Shown here: in pieces, positions 10,011 through 20,191 of the stretch
Position numbering within the stretch: position 1 is the first letter of the stretch
Layout of the letters: every line of letters starts with the position of its first letter
Translations under genes and position numbers: made by a program
The notes under the pieces: model-generated
The model's database searches: none
What the model was told of the DNA's origin: nothing
Seen by the model: the letters and a program-made list of their open reading frames with translations, nothing else
Assembly: GCA_916610825.1 (NCBI GenBank)
Contig: OU744450.1
Coordinates: forward strand, 16,184,267-16,248,266
Reading direction: 5' to 3'
Length of the DNA: 64,000 bases
Source of the DNA: Haliclystus octoradiatus
Taxonomy: Eukaryota; Cnidaria; Staurozoa; Stauromedusae; Haliclystidae

Positions 10011-13000
10011 GAAATTCGAATTCCCTTGGGAATTAGGCATTGTTTTTGGTCATTTTGAGCTGTTTTTGTAAAATTCGAATTCCCTTGGGAATTGGGCATT
10101 GTTTTTGGTCATTTTGAGCATTTTTTGTAAAATTCGAATTCCCTTGGGAATTAACCATTGTTTTTTCTCATTTTCCATTCCCAAGGGAACAAAGCATTGT
10201 TTTTGGTCATTTGAAGCTGTTTTTGTAAAATTCGAATTCCCTTGGGAATTGGGCATTGTTTTTGGTCATTTTGAGCTGTTTTTGTAAAAGTCAAATTCCC
10301 TTGGGAATTAGGCATTGTTTTTGGTCATTTTGAGCTGTTTTGTAAAATTCGAATTCACTTGGGAATTAAGCATTGTTTTTTCTCATTTTTCATTCCCAAG
10401 GGAACAAAGCATTGTTTTTGGTCATTTTAAGCTGTTTTTGTAAAATTCGAATTCCCTTGGGAATTAAGCATTGTTTTTGTCATTTTGAGCTGTTTTTGTA
10501 AAATTCGAATTCCCTTGGGAATTAAGCATTGTTTTGGGTCATTTTGAGCTGTTTTTGAAAAATTCGAATTCCCTTGGGAATTAAGCATTGTTTAAAGGTC
10601 ATTTTGAGCTGTTTTCGAAAAATTCGAATTCCCTTGGGAATTAAGCATTGTTGTAGGTCATTTTGAGCTGTTTTTGTAAAATTCGAATTCCCTTGGAAAT
10701 TAAGCATTGTTTTAGGTCATTTTGAGCTGTTTTTGAAAAATTCGAATTCCCTTGGGAATTAAGCATTGTTTAAGGTCATTTTGAGCTGTTTTTGAAAAAT
10801 TCGAATTCCATTGGGAATTAAGCATTGTTTTAGGTCATTTTGAGCTGTTTTTGTAAAATTCGAATTCCCTTGGGAATTAAGCATTGTTTAAGGTCATTTT
10901 GAGCTGTTTTTGAAAAATTCGAATTCCCTTGGGAATTAAGCATTGTTTTAGGTCATTTTGAGCTGTTTTTGAAAAATTCGAATTCCCTTGGGAATTGGGC
11001 ATTGTTTTAGGTCATTTTGAGCTGTTTTTGTAAAATTCGAATTCCCTTGGGAATTGGGCATTGTTTTTGGTCATTTTAAGCTGTTTTTGAAAAATTCGAA
11101 TTCCCTTGGGAATTAAGCATTGTTTTAGGTCATTTTGAGCTGTTTTTGAAAAATTCGAATTCCCTTGGGAATTAAGCATTGTTTAAGGTCATTTTGAGCT
11201 GTTTTTGAAAAATTCGAATTCCCTTGGGAATTAAGCATTGTTTAAGGTCATTTTGAGCTGTTTTTGTAAAATTCGAATTCCCTTGGGAATTAAGCATTGT
11301 TTTAGGTCATTTTGAACTGTTTTTGAAAAATTCGAATTCCCTTGGGAATTAAGCATTGTTTAAGGTCATTTTGAGCTGTTTTTGAAAAATTCGAATTCCC
11401 TTGGGAATTAAGCATTGTTTAAGGTCATTTTGAGCTGTTTTTGAAAAATTCGAATTCCCTTGGGAATTAAGCATTGTTTTAGGTCATTTTGAGCTGTTTT
11501 TGAAAAATTCGAATTCCCTTGGGAATTAAGCATTGTTTTAGGTCATTTTGAGCTGTTTTTCAAAAATTCGAATTCCCTTAAGAATTAAGCATTGTTTTTG
11601 GTTATTTTGAGCTGTTTTTGAAAAATTCGAATTCCCTTGGGAATTAAGCATTGTTTTAGGTCATTTTGAGCTGTTTTTGTAAAATTTGAATTCTCTTGGG
11701 AAATAAGCATTGTTTTAGGTCATTTTGAGCTGTTTTTGAAAAATTCGAATTCCCTTGGGAATTAAGCATTGTTTAAGGTCATTTTGAGCTGTTTTTGAAA
11801 AATTCGAATTCCCTTGGGAATTAAGCATTGTTTTAGGTCATTTTGAGCTGTTTTTGTAAAATTCGAATTCCCTTGGGAATTAAGCATTGTTTTAGGTCAT
11901 TTTGAACTGTTTTTGAAAAATTCGAATTCCCTTGGGAATTAAGCATTGTTTTAGGTCATTTTGAGCTGTTTTTGAAAAATTCGAATTCCCTTGGGAATTA
12001 AGCATTGTTTTAGGTCATTTTGAGCTGTTTTTGAAAAATTCGAATTCCCTTAAGAATTAAGCATTGTTTTTGGTTATTTTGAGCTGTTTTTGAAAAATTC
12101 GAATTCACTTGGGAATTAAGCATTGTTTTAGGTCATTTTGAGCTGTTTTTGTAAAATTTTAATTCTCTTGGGAAATAAGCATTGTTTTAGGTCATTTTGA
12201 GCTGTTTTTGAAAAATTCGAATTCCCTTGGGAATTAAGCATTGTTTAAGGTCATTTTGAGCTGTTTTTGAAAAATTCGAATTCCCTTGGGAATTAAGCAT
12301 TGTTTTAGGTCATTTTGAGCTGTTTTTGTAAAATTCGAATTCCCTTGGGAATTAAGCATTGTTTTAGGTCATTTTGAACTGTTTTTGAAAAATTCGAATT
12401 CCCTTGGGAATTAAGCATTGTTTAAGGTCATTTTGAGCTGTTTTTGAAAAATTCGAATTCCCTTGGGAATTAAGCATTGTTTAAGGTCATTTTGAGCTGT
12501 TTTTGAAAAATTCGAATTCCCTTGGGAATTAAGCATTGTTTTAGGTCATTTTGAGCTGTTTTTGAAAAATTCGAATTCCCTTTGGAATTAAGCACTGTTT
12601 TAGGTCATTTTGAGCTGTTTTTGAAAAATTCGAATTCCCTTAAGAATTAAGCATTGTTTTTGGTTATTTTGAGCTGTTTTTGAAAAATTCGAATTCCCTT
12701 GGGAATTAAGCATTGTTTTAGGTCATTTTGAGCTGTTTTTGTAAAATTTGAATTCTCTTGGGAAATAAGCATTGTTTTAGGTCATTTTGAGCTGTTTTTG
12801 TAAAATTCGAATTCCCTTGGGAATTGGGCATTGTTTTTGGTCATTTTAAGCTGTTTTTGAAAAATTCGAATTCCCTTGGGAATTAAGCATTGTTTTAGGT
12901 CATTTTGAGCTGTTTTTGAAAAATTCGAATTCCCTTGGGAATTAAGCATTGTTTAAGGTCATTTTGAGCTGTTTTTGAAAAATTCGAATTCCCTTGGGAA

Positions 13001-13299
13001 TTAAGCATTGTTTTAGGTCATTTTGAGCTGTTTTTGTAAAATTCGAATTCCCTTGGGAATTAAGCATTGTTTTAGGTCATTTTGAACTGTTTTTGAAAAA
13101 TTCGAATTCTCTTGGGAAATAAGCATTGTTTTAGGTCATTTTGAGCTGTTTTTGTAAAATTCGAATTCCCTTGGGAATTAAGCATTGTTTTAGGTCATTT
13201 TGAGATGTTTTTGAAAAATTCGAATTTCCTTGGGAATTAAGCATTGTTTTAGGTCATTTTGAGCTGTTTTTGTAAAATTCGAATTCCCTTGGGAATTGG
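10010..13299 (+). repeat. Plain-monomer block with the CTTAAG subtype
   Basis: After a B (10155) and an A (10370) 39-mer, the block is nearly all 59-bp monomers. A subtype with CCCTTAAGAATT, followed in the same or next linker by GGTTATTT, occurs at 11575, 12047 and 12637, spaced 472 (8x59) and 590 (10x59) bp. It is followed at a fixed distance by a monomer with TTTGAATTCTC and GGGAAATAAG (TTTTAATTCTC in the second copy). This ordered trio recurs throughout the right half of the window. No gene is present. Confidence 0.8.
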
Positions 13300-13338
13300 G
13301 CATTGTTTTTTCTCATTTTCCATTCCCAAGGGAACAAA
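13300..13338 (+). repeat. 39-bp short monomer, type C (AA-centred palindrome)
   Basis: A 39-bp unit with a ~20-bp deletion that removes the GAGCTG-T5-AAAATTCG segment. It reads GCATTG, TTTTTTCTCATTTTCC, then ATTCCCAAGGGAAC. The palindrome centre is AA rather than TT, which equals the reverse complement of the normal core. By eye, type C starts occur at 4017, 4756, 7897, 8636, 13300, 14040, 15502, 16242, 17588, 18217, 19563, 20192, 21538, 22167, 23513, 24859, 27143, 27705, 28445, 28949, 31174, 31795, 33872, 34494, 36178, 38403, 39024, 41101, 41723, 43800, 44540, 45346, 46086, 50054, 50675, 51572, 55540, 56161, 58277, 59017, 63251 and 63813. It is the best landmark for higher-order units. Confidence 0.9.
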
Positions 13339-13456
13339 GCATTGTTTTTGGTCATTTTAAGCTGTTTTTGTAAAATTCGAATTCTCTTGGGAATTAGGCA
13401 TTGTTTTTGATCGGTTTAAGCTGTTTTTGTAAAATTCGAATTCCCTTGGGAATTGC

Positions 13457-13508
13457 TTTTGGTCATTTTGAGCTGTTATTATAAAACTCAAATTCTCTTG
13501 GGAATTGG
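13457..13508 (+). repeat. 52-bp short monomer (7-bp deletion of the GGCATTG region)
   Basis: The sequence runs GGGAATTGCTTTTGGTCATT instead of having GGGCATTG between the arm and the linker, so two successive GCATTG landmarks (13398 and 13509) are 111 bp apart, which is 59+52. The next monomer carries the TTATTATAAAAC variant. The 52-mer occurs once in each unit that starts with a type C 39-mer followed by the GATCGG monomer, so it is a second landmark of the higher-order repeat. Some copies (near 7311, 18371, 36332, 43955) have T instead of C at the junction. Confidence 0.88.
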
Positions 13509-14601
13509 GCATTGTTTTTGGTCGTTTTGAACTCTTTTTGTAATATTCGAATTCCCTTGGGAGTTGGGCATTGTTTTTGGTCATTTTGAGCTGTTATTAT
13601 AAAACTCGAATTCTCTTGGGAATTGGGCATTGTTTTTGGTCGTTTTGAACTCTTTTTGTAATATTCGAATTCCCTTGGGAGTAGGGCATTGTTTTTGGTC
13701 ATTTTGAGCTGTTTTTGTAAAAGTCGAATTCCCTTGGGAATTAGGCATTGTTTTTGGTCATTTTGAGCTGTTTTTGATAAATTCGAATTCCCTTGGGAAT
13801 TGGGCATTGTTTTTGGTCATTTTGAGCATTTTTTGTAAAATTCGAATTCCCTTGGGAATTAAGCATTGTTTAAGGTCATTTTGAGCTGTTTTTGAAAAAT
13901 TCGAATTCCCTTGGGAATTAAGCATTGTTTTAGGTCATTTTGAGCTGTTTTTGTAAAATTCGAATTCCCTTGGGAATTAAGCATTGTTTTAGGTCATTTT
14001 GAGCTGTTTTTGTAAAATTCGAATTCCCTTGGGAATTGGGCATTGTTTTTTCTCATTTTCCATTCCCAAGGGAACAAAGCATTGTTTTTGGTCATTTTAA
14101 GCTGTTTTTGTAAAATTCGAATTCTCTTGGGAATTAGGCATTGTTTTTGATCGGTTTAAGCTGTTTTTGTAAAATTCGAATTCCCTTGGGAATTGCTTTT
14201 GGTCATTTTGAGCTGTTATTATAAAACTCGAATTCTCTTGGGAATTGGGCATTGTTTTTGGTCGTTTTGAACTCTTTTTGTAATATTCGAATTCCCTTGG
14301 GAGTTGGGCATTGTTTTTGGTCATTTTGAGCTGTTATTATAAAACTCGAATTCTCTTGGGAATTGGGCATTGTTTTTGGTCGTTTTGAACTCTTTTTGTA
14401 ATATTCGAATTCCCTTGGGAGTAGGGCATTGTTTTTGGTCATTTTGAGCTGTTTTTGTAAAAGTCGAATTCCCTTGGGAATTAGGCATTGTTTTTGGTCA
14501 TTTTGAGCTGTTTTTGTAAAATTCGAATTCCCTTGGGAATTGGGCATTGTTTTTGGTCATTTTGAGCATTTTTGTAAAGTTCGAATTCCCTTGGGAATTA
14601 A

Positions 14602-14640
14602 CCATTGTTTTTTCTCATTTTCCATTCCCAAGGGAACAAA
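14602..14640 (+). repeat. 39-bp short monomer, type B (after AACCATTG)
   Basis: Same 39-bp architecture and AA centre as type C, but the unit begins CCATTG instead of GCATTG and is followed by a monomer carrying TCATTTGAAG. It is usually preceded by a 58-bp monomer with AGCATTTTTGTAAAG. Starts by eye: 5200, 9080, 10155, 14602, 16804, 18779, 20754, 22729, 24075, 25421, 29511, 36740, 46648, 46923, 52134, 52408, 59579, 61116; a remnant lies at the left window edge. Copies at 5200 and 9080 have one extra T. Confidence 0.88.
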
Positions 14641-14816
14641 GCATTGTTTTTGGTCATTTGAAGCTGTTTTTGTAAAATTCGAATTCCCTTGGGAATTGGG
14701 CATTGTTTTTGGTCATTTTGAGCTATTTTTGTAAAAGTCGAATTCCCTTGGGAATTAGGCATCGTGTTTGGTCATTTTGAGCTGTTTTGTAAAATTCGAA
14801 TTCACTTGGGAATTAA

Positions 14817-14855
14817 GCATTGTTTTTTCTCATTTTTCATTCCCAAGAAAACAAA
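14817..14855 (+). repeat. 39-bp short monomer, type A (CATTTTTCATTCCCAAGAAAAC)
   Basis: A 39-bp unit with five Ts before CATTCCC and a mutated right palindrome arm (AAGAAAAC here, AAGAGAAC in the first 10 kb, AAGGGAAC at 190 and 10370). It follows a monomer with TTCACTTGGG and a 58-bp spacer with GCTGTTTTGTAAAA. Starts by eye: 190, 880, 1391, 5417, 6687, 9298, 10370, 14817, 17019, 18994, 20969, 22944, 24290, 25636, 29667, 36896, 47138, 52623, 59794, 61331. The left-to-right change from GGG or AGAG to AAAA suggests stepwise loss of the arm. Confidence 0.87.
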
Positions 14856-15501
14856 GCATTGTTTTTGGTCATTTTAAGCTGTTTTTGTAAAATTCGAATT
14901 CCCTCGGGAATTAAGCATTGTTTTTGTCATTTTGAGCTGTTTTTGTAAAATTCGAATTCTCTTGGGAATTAGGCATTGTTTTTGATCGCTTTAAGCTGTT
15001 TTTGAAAAATTCGAATTCCCTTGGGAATTAAGCATTGTTTTGGGTCATTTTGAGCTGTTTTTGAAAAATTCGAATTCCCTTGGGAATTAAGCATTGTTTT
15101 AGGTCATTTTGAGCTGTTTTTGAAAAATTCGAATTCCGTTGGGAATTAAGCATTGTTTTAGGTCATTTTGAGCTGTTTTTGAAAATTCGAATTCCCTTAA
15201 GAATTAAGCATTGTTTTTGGTTATTTTGAGCTGTTTTTGAAAAATTCGAATTCCCTTGGGAATTAAGCATTGTTTTAGGTCATTTTGAGCTGTTTTTGTA
15301 AAATTTGAATTCTCTTGGGAAATAAGCATTGTTTTAGGTCATTTTGAGCTGTTTTTGTAAAATTCGAATTCCCTTGGGAATTAAGCATTGTTTTTGTCAT
15401 TTTGAGATGTTTTTGAAAAATTCGAATTTCCTTGGGAATTAAGCATTGTTTTAGGTCATTTTGAGCTGTTTTTGTAAAATTCGAATTCCCTTGGGAATTG
15501 G

Positions 15502-16241
15502 GCATTGTTTTTTCTCATTTTCCATTCCCAAGGGAACAAAGCATTGTTTTTGGTCATTTTAAGCTGTTTTTGTAAAATTCGAATTCTCTTGGGAATTAGG
15601 CATTGTTTTTGATCGGTTTAAGCTGTTTTTGTAAAATTCGAATTCCCTTGGGAATTGCTTTTGGTCATTTTGAGCTGTTATTATAAAACTCAAATTCTCT
15701 TGGGAATTGGGCATTGTTTTTGGTCGTTTTGAACTCTTTTTGTAATATTCGAATTCCCTTGGGAGTTGGGCATTGTTTTTGGTCATTTTGAGCTGTTATT
15801 ATAAAACTCGAATTCTCTTGGGAATTGGGCATTGTTTTTGGTCGTTTTGAACTCTTTTTGTAATATTCGAATTCCCTTGGGAGTAGGGCATTGTTTTTGG
15901 TCATTTTGAGCTGTTTTTGTAAAAGTCGAATTCCCTTGAGAATTAGGCATTGTTTTTGGTCATTTTGAGCTGTTTTTGATAAATTCGAATTCCCTTGGGA
16001 ATTGGGCATTGTTTTTGGTCATTTTGAGCATTTTTTGTAAAATTCGAATTCCCTTGGGAATTAAGCATTGTTTAAGGTCATTTTGAGCTGTTTTTGAAAA
16101 ATTCGAATTCCCTTGGGAAATCAGCATTGTTTTAGGTCATTTTGAGCTGTTTTTGTAAAATTCGAATTCCCTTGGGAATTAAGCATTGTTTTAGGTCATT
16201 TTGAGCTGTTTTTGTAAAATTCGAATTCCCTTGGGAATTGG
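15502..16241 (+). repeat. 740-bp higher-order unit, second copy
   Basis: It lies 2,202 bp from the unit at 13300 and is nearly identical, including the CTCAAATTC variant at ~15690 that matches ~13490. It differs by CCCTTGAGAATT near 15935 and GGGAAATCAGC near 16118. The GGGAAATCAGC marker then recurs in later units (for example near 20067, 22043, 24736, 28319), so this copy is closer to the source of the later expansions. Confidence 0.85.
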
Positions 16242-18216
16242 GCATTGTTTTTTCTCATTTTCCATTCCCAAGGGAACAAAGCATTGTTTTTGGTCATTTT
16301 AAGCTGTTTTTGTAAAATTCGAATTCTCTTGGGAATTAGGCATTGTTTTTGATCGGTTTAAGCTGTTTTTGTAAAATTCGAATTCCCTTGGGAATTGCTT
16401 TTGGTCATTTTGAGCTGTTATTATAAAACTCGAATTCTCTTGGGAATTGGGCATTGTTTTTGGTCGTTTTGAACTCTTTTTGTAATATTCGAATTCCCTT
16501 GGGAGTTGGGCATTGTTTTTGGTCATTTTGAGCTGTTATTATAAAACTCGAATTCTCTTGGGAATTGGGCATTGTTTTTGGTCGTTTTGAACTCTTTTTG
16601 TAATATTCGAATTCCCTTGGGAGTAGGGCATTGTTTTTGGTCATTTTGAGCTGTTTTTGTAAAAGTCGAATTCCCTTGGGAATTAGGCATTGTTTTTGGT
16701 CATTTTGAGCTGTTTTTGTAAAATTCGAATTCCCTTGGGAATTGGGCATTGTTTTTGGTCATTTTGAGCATTTTTGTAAAGTTCGAATTCCCTTGGGAAT
16801 TAACCATTGTTTTTTCTCATTTTCCATTCCCAAGGGAACAAAGCATTGTTTTTGGTCATTTGAAGCTGTTTTTGTAAAATTCGAATTCCCTTGGGAATTG
16901 GGCATTGTTTTTGGTCATTTTGAGCTATTTTTGTAAAAGTCGAATTCCCTTGGGAATTAGGCATCGTGTTTGGTCATTTTGAGCTGTTTTGTAAAATTCG
17001 AATTCACTTGGGAATTAAGCATTGTTTTTTCTCATTTTTCATTCCCAAGAAAACAAAGCATTGTTTTTGGTCATTTTAAGCTGTTTTTGTAAAATTCGAA
17101 TTCCCTCGGGAATTAAGCATTGTTTTTGTCATTTTGAGCTGTTTTTGTAAAATTCGAATTCTCTTGGGAATTAGGCATTGTTTTTGATCGCTTTAAGCTG
17201 TTTTTGAAAAATTCGAATTCCCTTGGGAATTAAGCATTGTTTTAGGTCATTTTGAGCTGTTTTTGAAAAATTCGAATTCCCTTGGGAATTAAGCATTGTT
17301 TAAGGTCATTTTGAGCTGTTTTTGTAAAATTCGAATTCCCTTGGGAATTGGGCATTGTTTTTGGTCATTTTGAGCATTTTTTGTAAAATTCGAATTCCCT
17401 TGGGAATTAAGCATTGTTTTAGGTCATTTTGAGCTGTTTTTGAAAAATTCGAGTTCCCTTGGGAATTAAGCATTGTTTTAGGTCATTTTGAGCTGTTTTT
17501 GAAAAATTCGAATTCCCTTGGGAATTAAGCATTGTTTTAGGTCATTTTGAGCTGTTTTTGTAAAAGTCGAATTCCCTTGGGAATTGGGCATTGTTTTTTC
17601 TCATTTTCCATTCCCAAGGGAACAAAGCATTGTTTTAGGTCATTTTGAGCTGTTTTTGTAAAATTCGAATTCCCTTGGGAATTAAGCATTGTTTTAGGTC
17701 ATTTTGAGCTGTTTTTGAAAAATTCGAATTCCCTTGGGAGTTGGGCATTGTTTTTGGTCATTTTGAGCTGTTATTATAAAACTCGAATTCTCTTGGGAAT
17801 TGGGCATTGTTTTTGGTCGTTTTGAACTCTTTTTGTAATATTCGAATTCCCTTGGGAGTAGGGCATTGTTTTTGGTCATTTTGAGCTGTTTTTGTAAAAG
17901 TCGAATTCCCTTGAGAATTAGGCATTGTTTTTGGTCATTTTGAGCTGTTTTTGATAAATTCGAATTCCCTTGGGAATTGGGCATTGTTTTTGGTCATTTT
18001 GAGCATTTTTTGTAAAATTCGAATTCCCTTGGGAATTAAGCATTGTTTAAGGTCATTTTGAGCTGTTTTTGAAAAATTCGAATTCCCTTGGGAATTAAGC
18101 ATTGTTTTAGGTCATTTTGAGCTGTTTTTGTAAAATTCGAATTCCCTTGGGAATTAAGCATTGTTTTAGGTCATTTTGAGCTGTTTTTGTAAAATTCGAA
18201 TTCCCTTGGGAATTGG
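16242..18216 (+). repeat. 1,975-bp composite higher-order unit, copy 1
   Basis: It contains 39-mers in the order C (16242), B (16804), A (17019), C (17588). The length equals 27x59 + 3x58 + 52 + 4x39, 35 monomers. The second type C copy is not followed by the 52-mer but joins TTTTAGG plain monomers, then enters the AAAGTCG/GATAAATTCG segment. A GAGTTCCC variant at ~17450 recurs at ~23375. Confidence 0.88.
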
Positions 18217-20191
18217 GCATTGTTTTTTCTCATTTTCCATTCCCAAGGGAACAAAGCATTGTTTTTGGTCATTTTAAGCTGTTTTTGTAAAATTCGAATT
18301 CTCTTGGGAATTAGGCATTGTTTTTGATCGGTTTAAGCTGTTTTTGTAAAATTCGAATTCCCTTGGGAATTGTTTTTGGTCATTTTGAGCTGTTATTATA
18401 AAACTCGAATTCTCTTGGGAATTGGGCATTGTTTTTGGTCGTTTTGAACTCTTTTTGTAATATTCGAATTCCCTTGGGAGTTGGGCATTGTTTTTGGTCA
18501 TTTTGAGCTGTTATTATAAAACTCGAATTCTCTTGGGAATTGGGCATTGTTTTTGGTCGTTTTGAACTCTTTTTGTAATATTCGAATTCCCTTGGGAGTA
18601 GGGCATTGTTTTTGGTCATTTTGAGCTGTTTTTGTAAAAGTCGAATTCCCTTGGGAATTAGGCATTGTTTTTGGTCATTTTGAGCTGTTTTTGTAAAATT
18701 CGAATTCCCTTGGGAATTGGGCATTGTTTTTGGTCATTTTGAGCATTTTTGTAAAGTTCGAATTCCCTTGGGAATTAACCATTGTTTTTTCTCATTTTCC
18801 ATTCCCAAGGGAACAAAGCATTGTTTTTGGTCATTTGAAGCTGTTTTTGTAAAATTCGAATTCCCTTGGGAATTAAGCATTGTTTTTGGTCATTTTGAGC
18901 TATTTTTGTAAAAGTCGAATTCCCTTGGGAATTAGGCATCGTGTTTGGTCATTTTGAGCTGTTTTGTAAAATTCGAATTCACTTGGGAATTAAGCATTGT
19001 TTTTTCTCATTTTTCATTCCCAAGAAAACAAAGCATTGTTTTTGGTCATTTTAAGCTGTTTTTGTAAAATTCGAATTCCCTCGGGAATTAAGCATTGTTT
19101 TTGTCATTTTGAGCTGTTTTTGTAAAATTCGAATTCTCTTGGGAATTAGGCATTGTTTTTGATCGCTTTAAGCTGTTTTTGAAAAATTCGAATTCCCTTG
19201 GGAATTAAGCATTGTTTTAGGTCATTTTGAGCTGTTTTTGAAAAATTCGAATTCCCTTGGGAATTAAGCATTGTTTAAGGTCATTTTGAGCTGTTTTTGA
19301 AAAATTCGAATTCCCTTGGGAATTGGGCATTGTTTTTGGTCATTTTGAGCATTTTTTGTAAAATTCGAATTCCCTTGGGAATTAAGCATTGTTTAAGGTC
19401 ATTTTGAGCTGTTTTTGAAAAATTCGAATTCCCTTGGGAATTAAGCATTGTTTTAGGTCATTTTGAGCTGTTTTTGTAAAATTCGAATTCCCTTGGGAAT
19501 TAAGCATTGTTTTAGGTCATTTTGAGCTGTTTTTGAAAAATTCGAATTCCCTTGGGAATTAAGCATTGTTTTTTCTCATTTTCCATTCCCAAGGGAACAA
19601 AGCATTGTTTTAGGTCATTTTGAGCTGTTTTTGAAAAATTCGAATTCCCTTGGGAATTAAGCATTGTTTTAGGTCATTTTGAGCTGTTTTTGTAATATTC
19701 GAATTCCCTTGGGAGTTAAGCATTGTTTTTGGTCATTTTGAGCTGTTATTATAAAACTCGAATTCTCTTGGGAATTGGGCATTGTTTTTGGTCGTTTTGA
19801 ACTCTTTTTGTAATATTCGAATTCCCTTGGGAGTAGGGCATTGTTTTTGGTCATTTTGAGCTGTTTTTGTAAAAGTCGAATTCCCTTGAGAATTAGGCAT
19901 TGTTTTTGGTCATTTTGAGCTGTTTTTGATAAATTCGAATTCCCTTGGGAATTGGGCATTGTTTTTGGTCATTTTGAGCATTTTTTGTAAAATTCGAATT
20001 CCCTTGGGAATTAAGCATTGTTTAAGGTCATTTTGAGCTGTTTTTGAAAAATTCGAATTCCCTTGGGAAATCAGCATTGTTTTAGGTCATTTTGAGCTGT
20101 TTTTGTAAAATTCGAATTCCCTTGGGAATTAAGCATTGTTTTAGGTCATTTTGAGCTGTTTTTGTAAAATTCGAATTCCCTTGGGAATTGG
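18217..20191 (+). repeat. 1,975-bp composite higher-order unit, copy 2
   Basis: Same order of 39-mers at 18217, 18779, 18994 and 19563, each 1,975 bp from copy 1. Local differences include GGGAATTAAGC instead of GGGAATTGGGC near 18870 and GGGAGTTAAGC near 19710, which look like exchange of tail subtype between monomers. The length is conserved to the base. Confidence 0.88.

Larger units (their letters stand above)
13300..14039 (+). repeat. 740-bp higher-order repeat unit
   Basis: From type C 39-mer to type C 39-mer is exactly 740 bp, which equals 11x59 + 52 + 39, a 13-monomer unit. It holds two tandem copies of a pair with TTATTATAAAAC and GGTCGTTTTGAAC, then AAAGTCG, GATAAATTCG and GAGCATTTTTTG monomers. 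The same 740-bp spacing recurs at 15502-16241, 27705-28444, 43800-44539, 45346-46085 and 58277-59016. Confidence 0.9.
14040..15501 (+). repeat. 1,462-bp C-B-A composite unit
   Basis: It begins like the 740-bp unit, then continues through type B (14602) and type A (14817) 39-mers and a plain-monomer tail. The size equals 17x59 + 5x58 + 52 + 3x39. It includes a one-base-short monomer with GAAAATTCG near 15181 next to a CTTAAG subtype monomer. With the preceding 740-bp unit it makes a 2,202-bp pair whose start repeats at 15502. Confidence 0.85.

Noticed and set aside
9698-10099. The longest open frame (133 codons, minus strand) and about a hundred similar ones of 60-114 codons on both strands as genes.
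   Set aside because: All are read-through of the satellite. Three 59-bp monomers make 59 codons, so the same Asn/Gln/Lys-rich peptide recurs wherever the local monomer order avoids stops. Frames overlap each other, change with 58-, 52- and 39-bp units, show no domain and have no sign of codon-level selection.
13470-13484. TATAAAA in the TTATTATAAAAC subtype as a TATA-box promoter.
   Set aside because: It is a single-monomer variant repeated in every composite unit with no initiator, gene or asymmetry around it; AT-rich repeats give such matches by chance.
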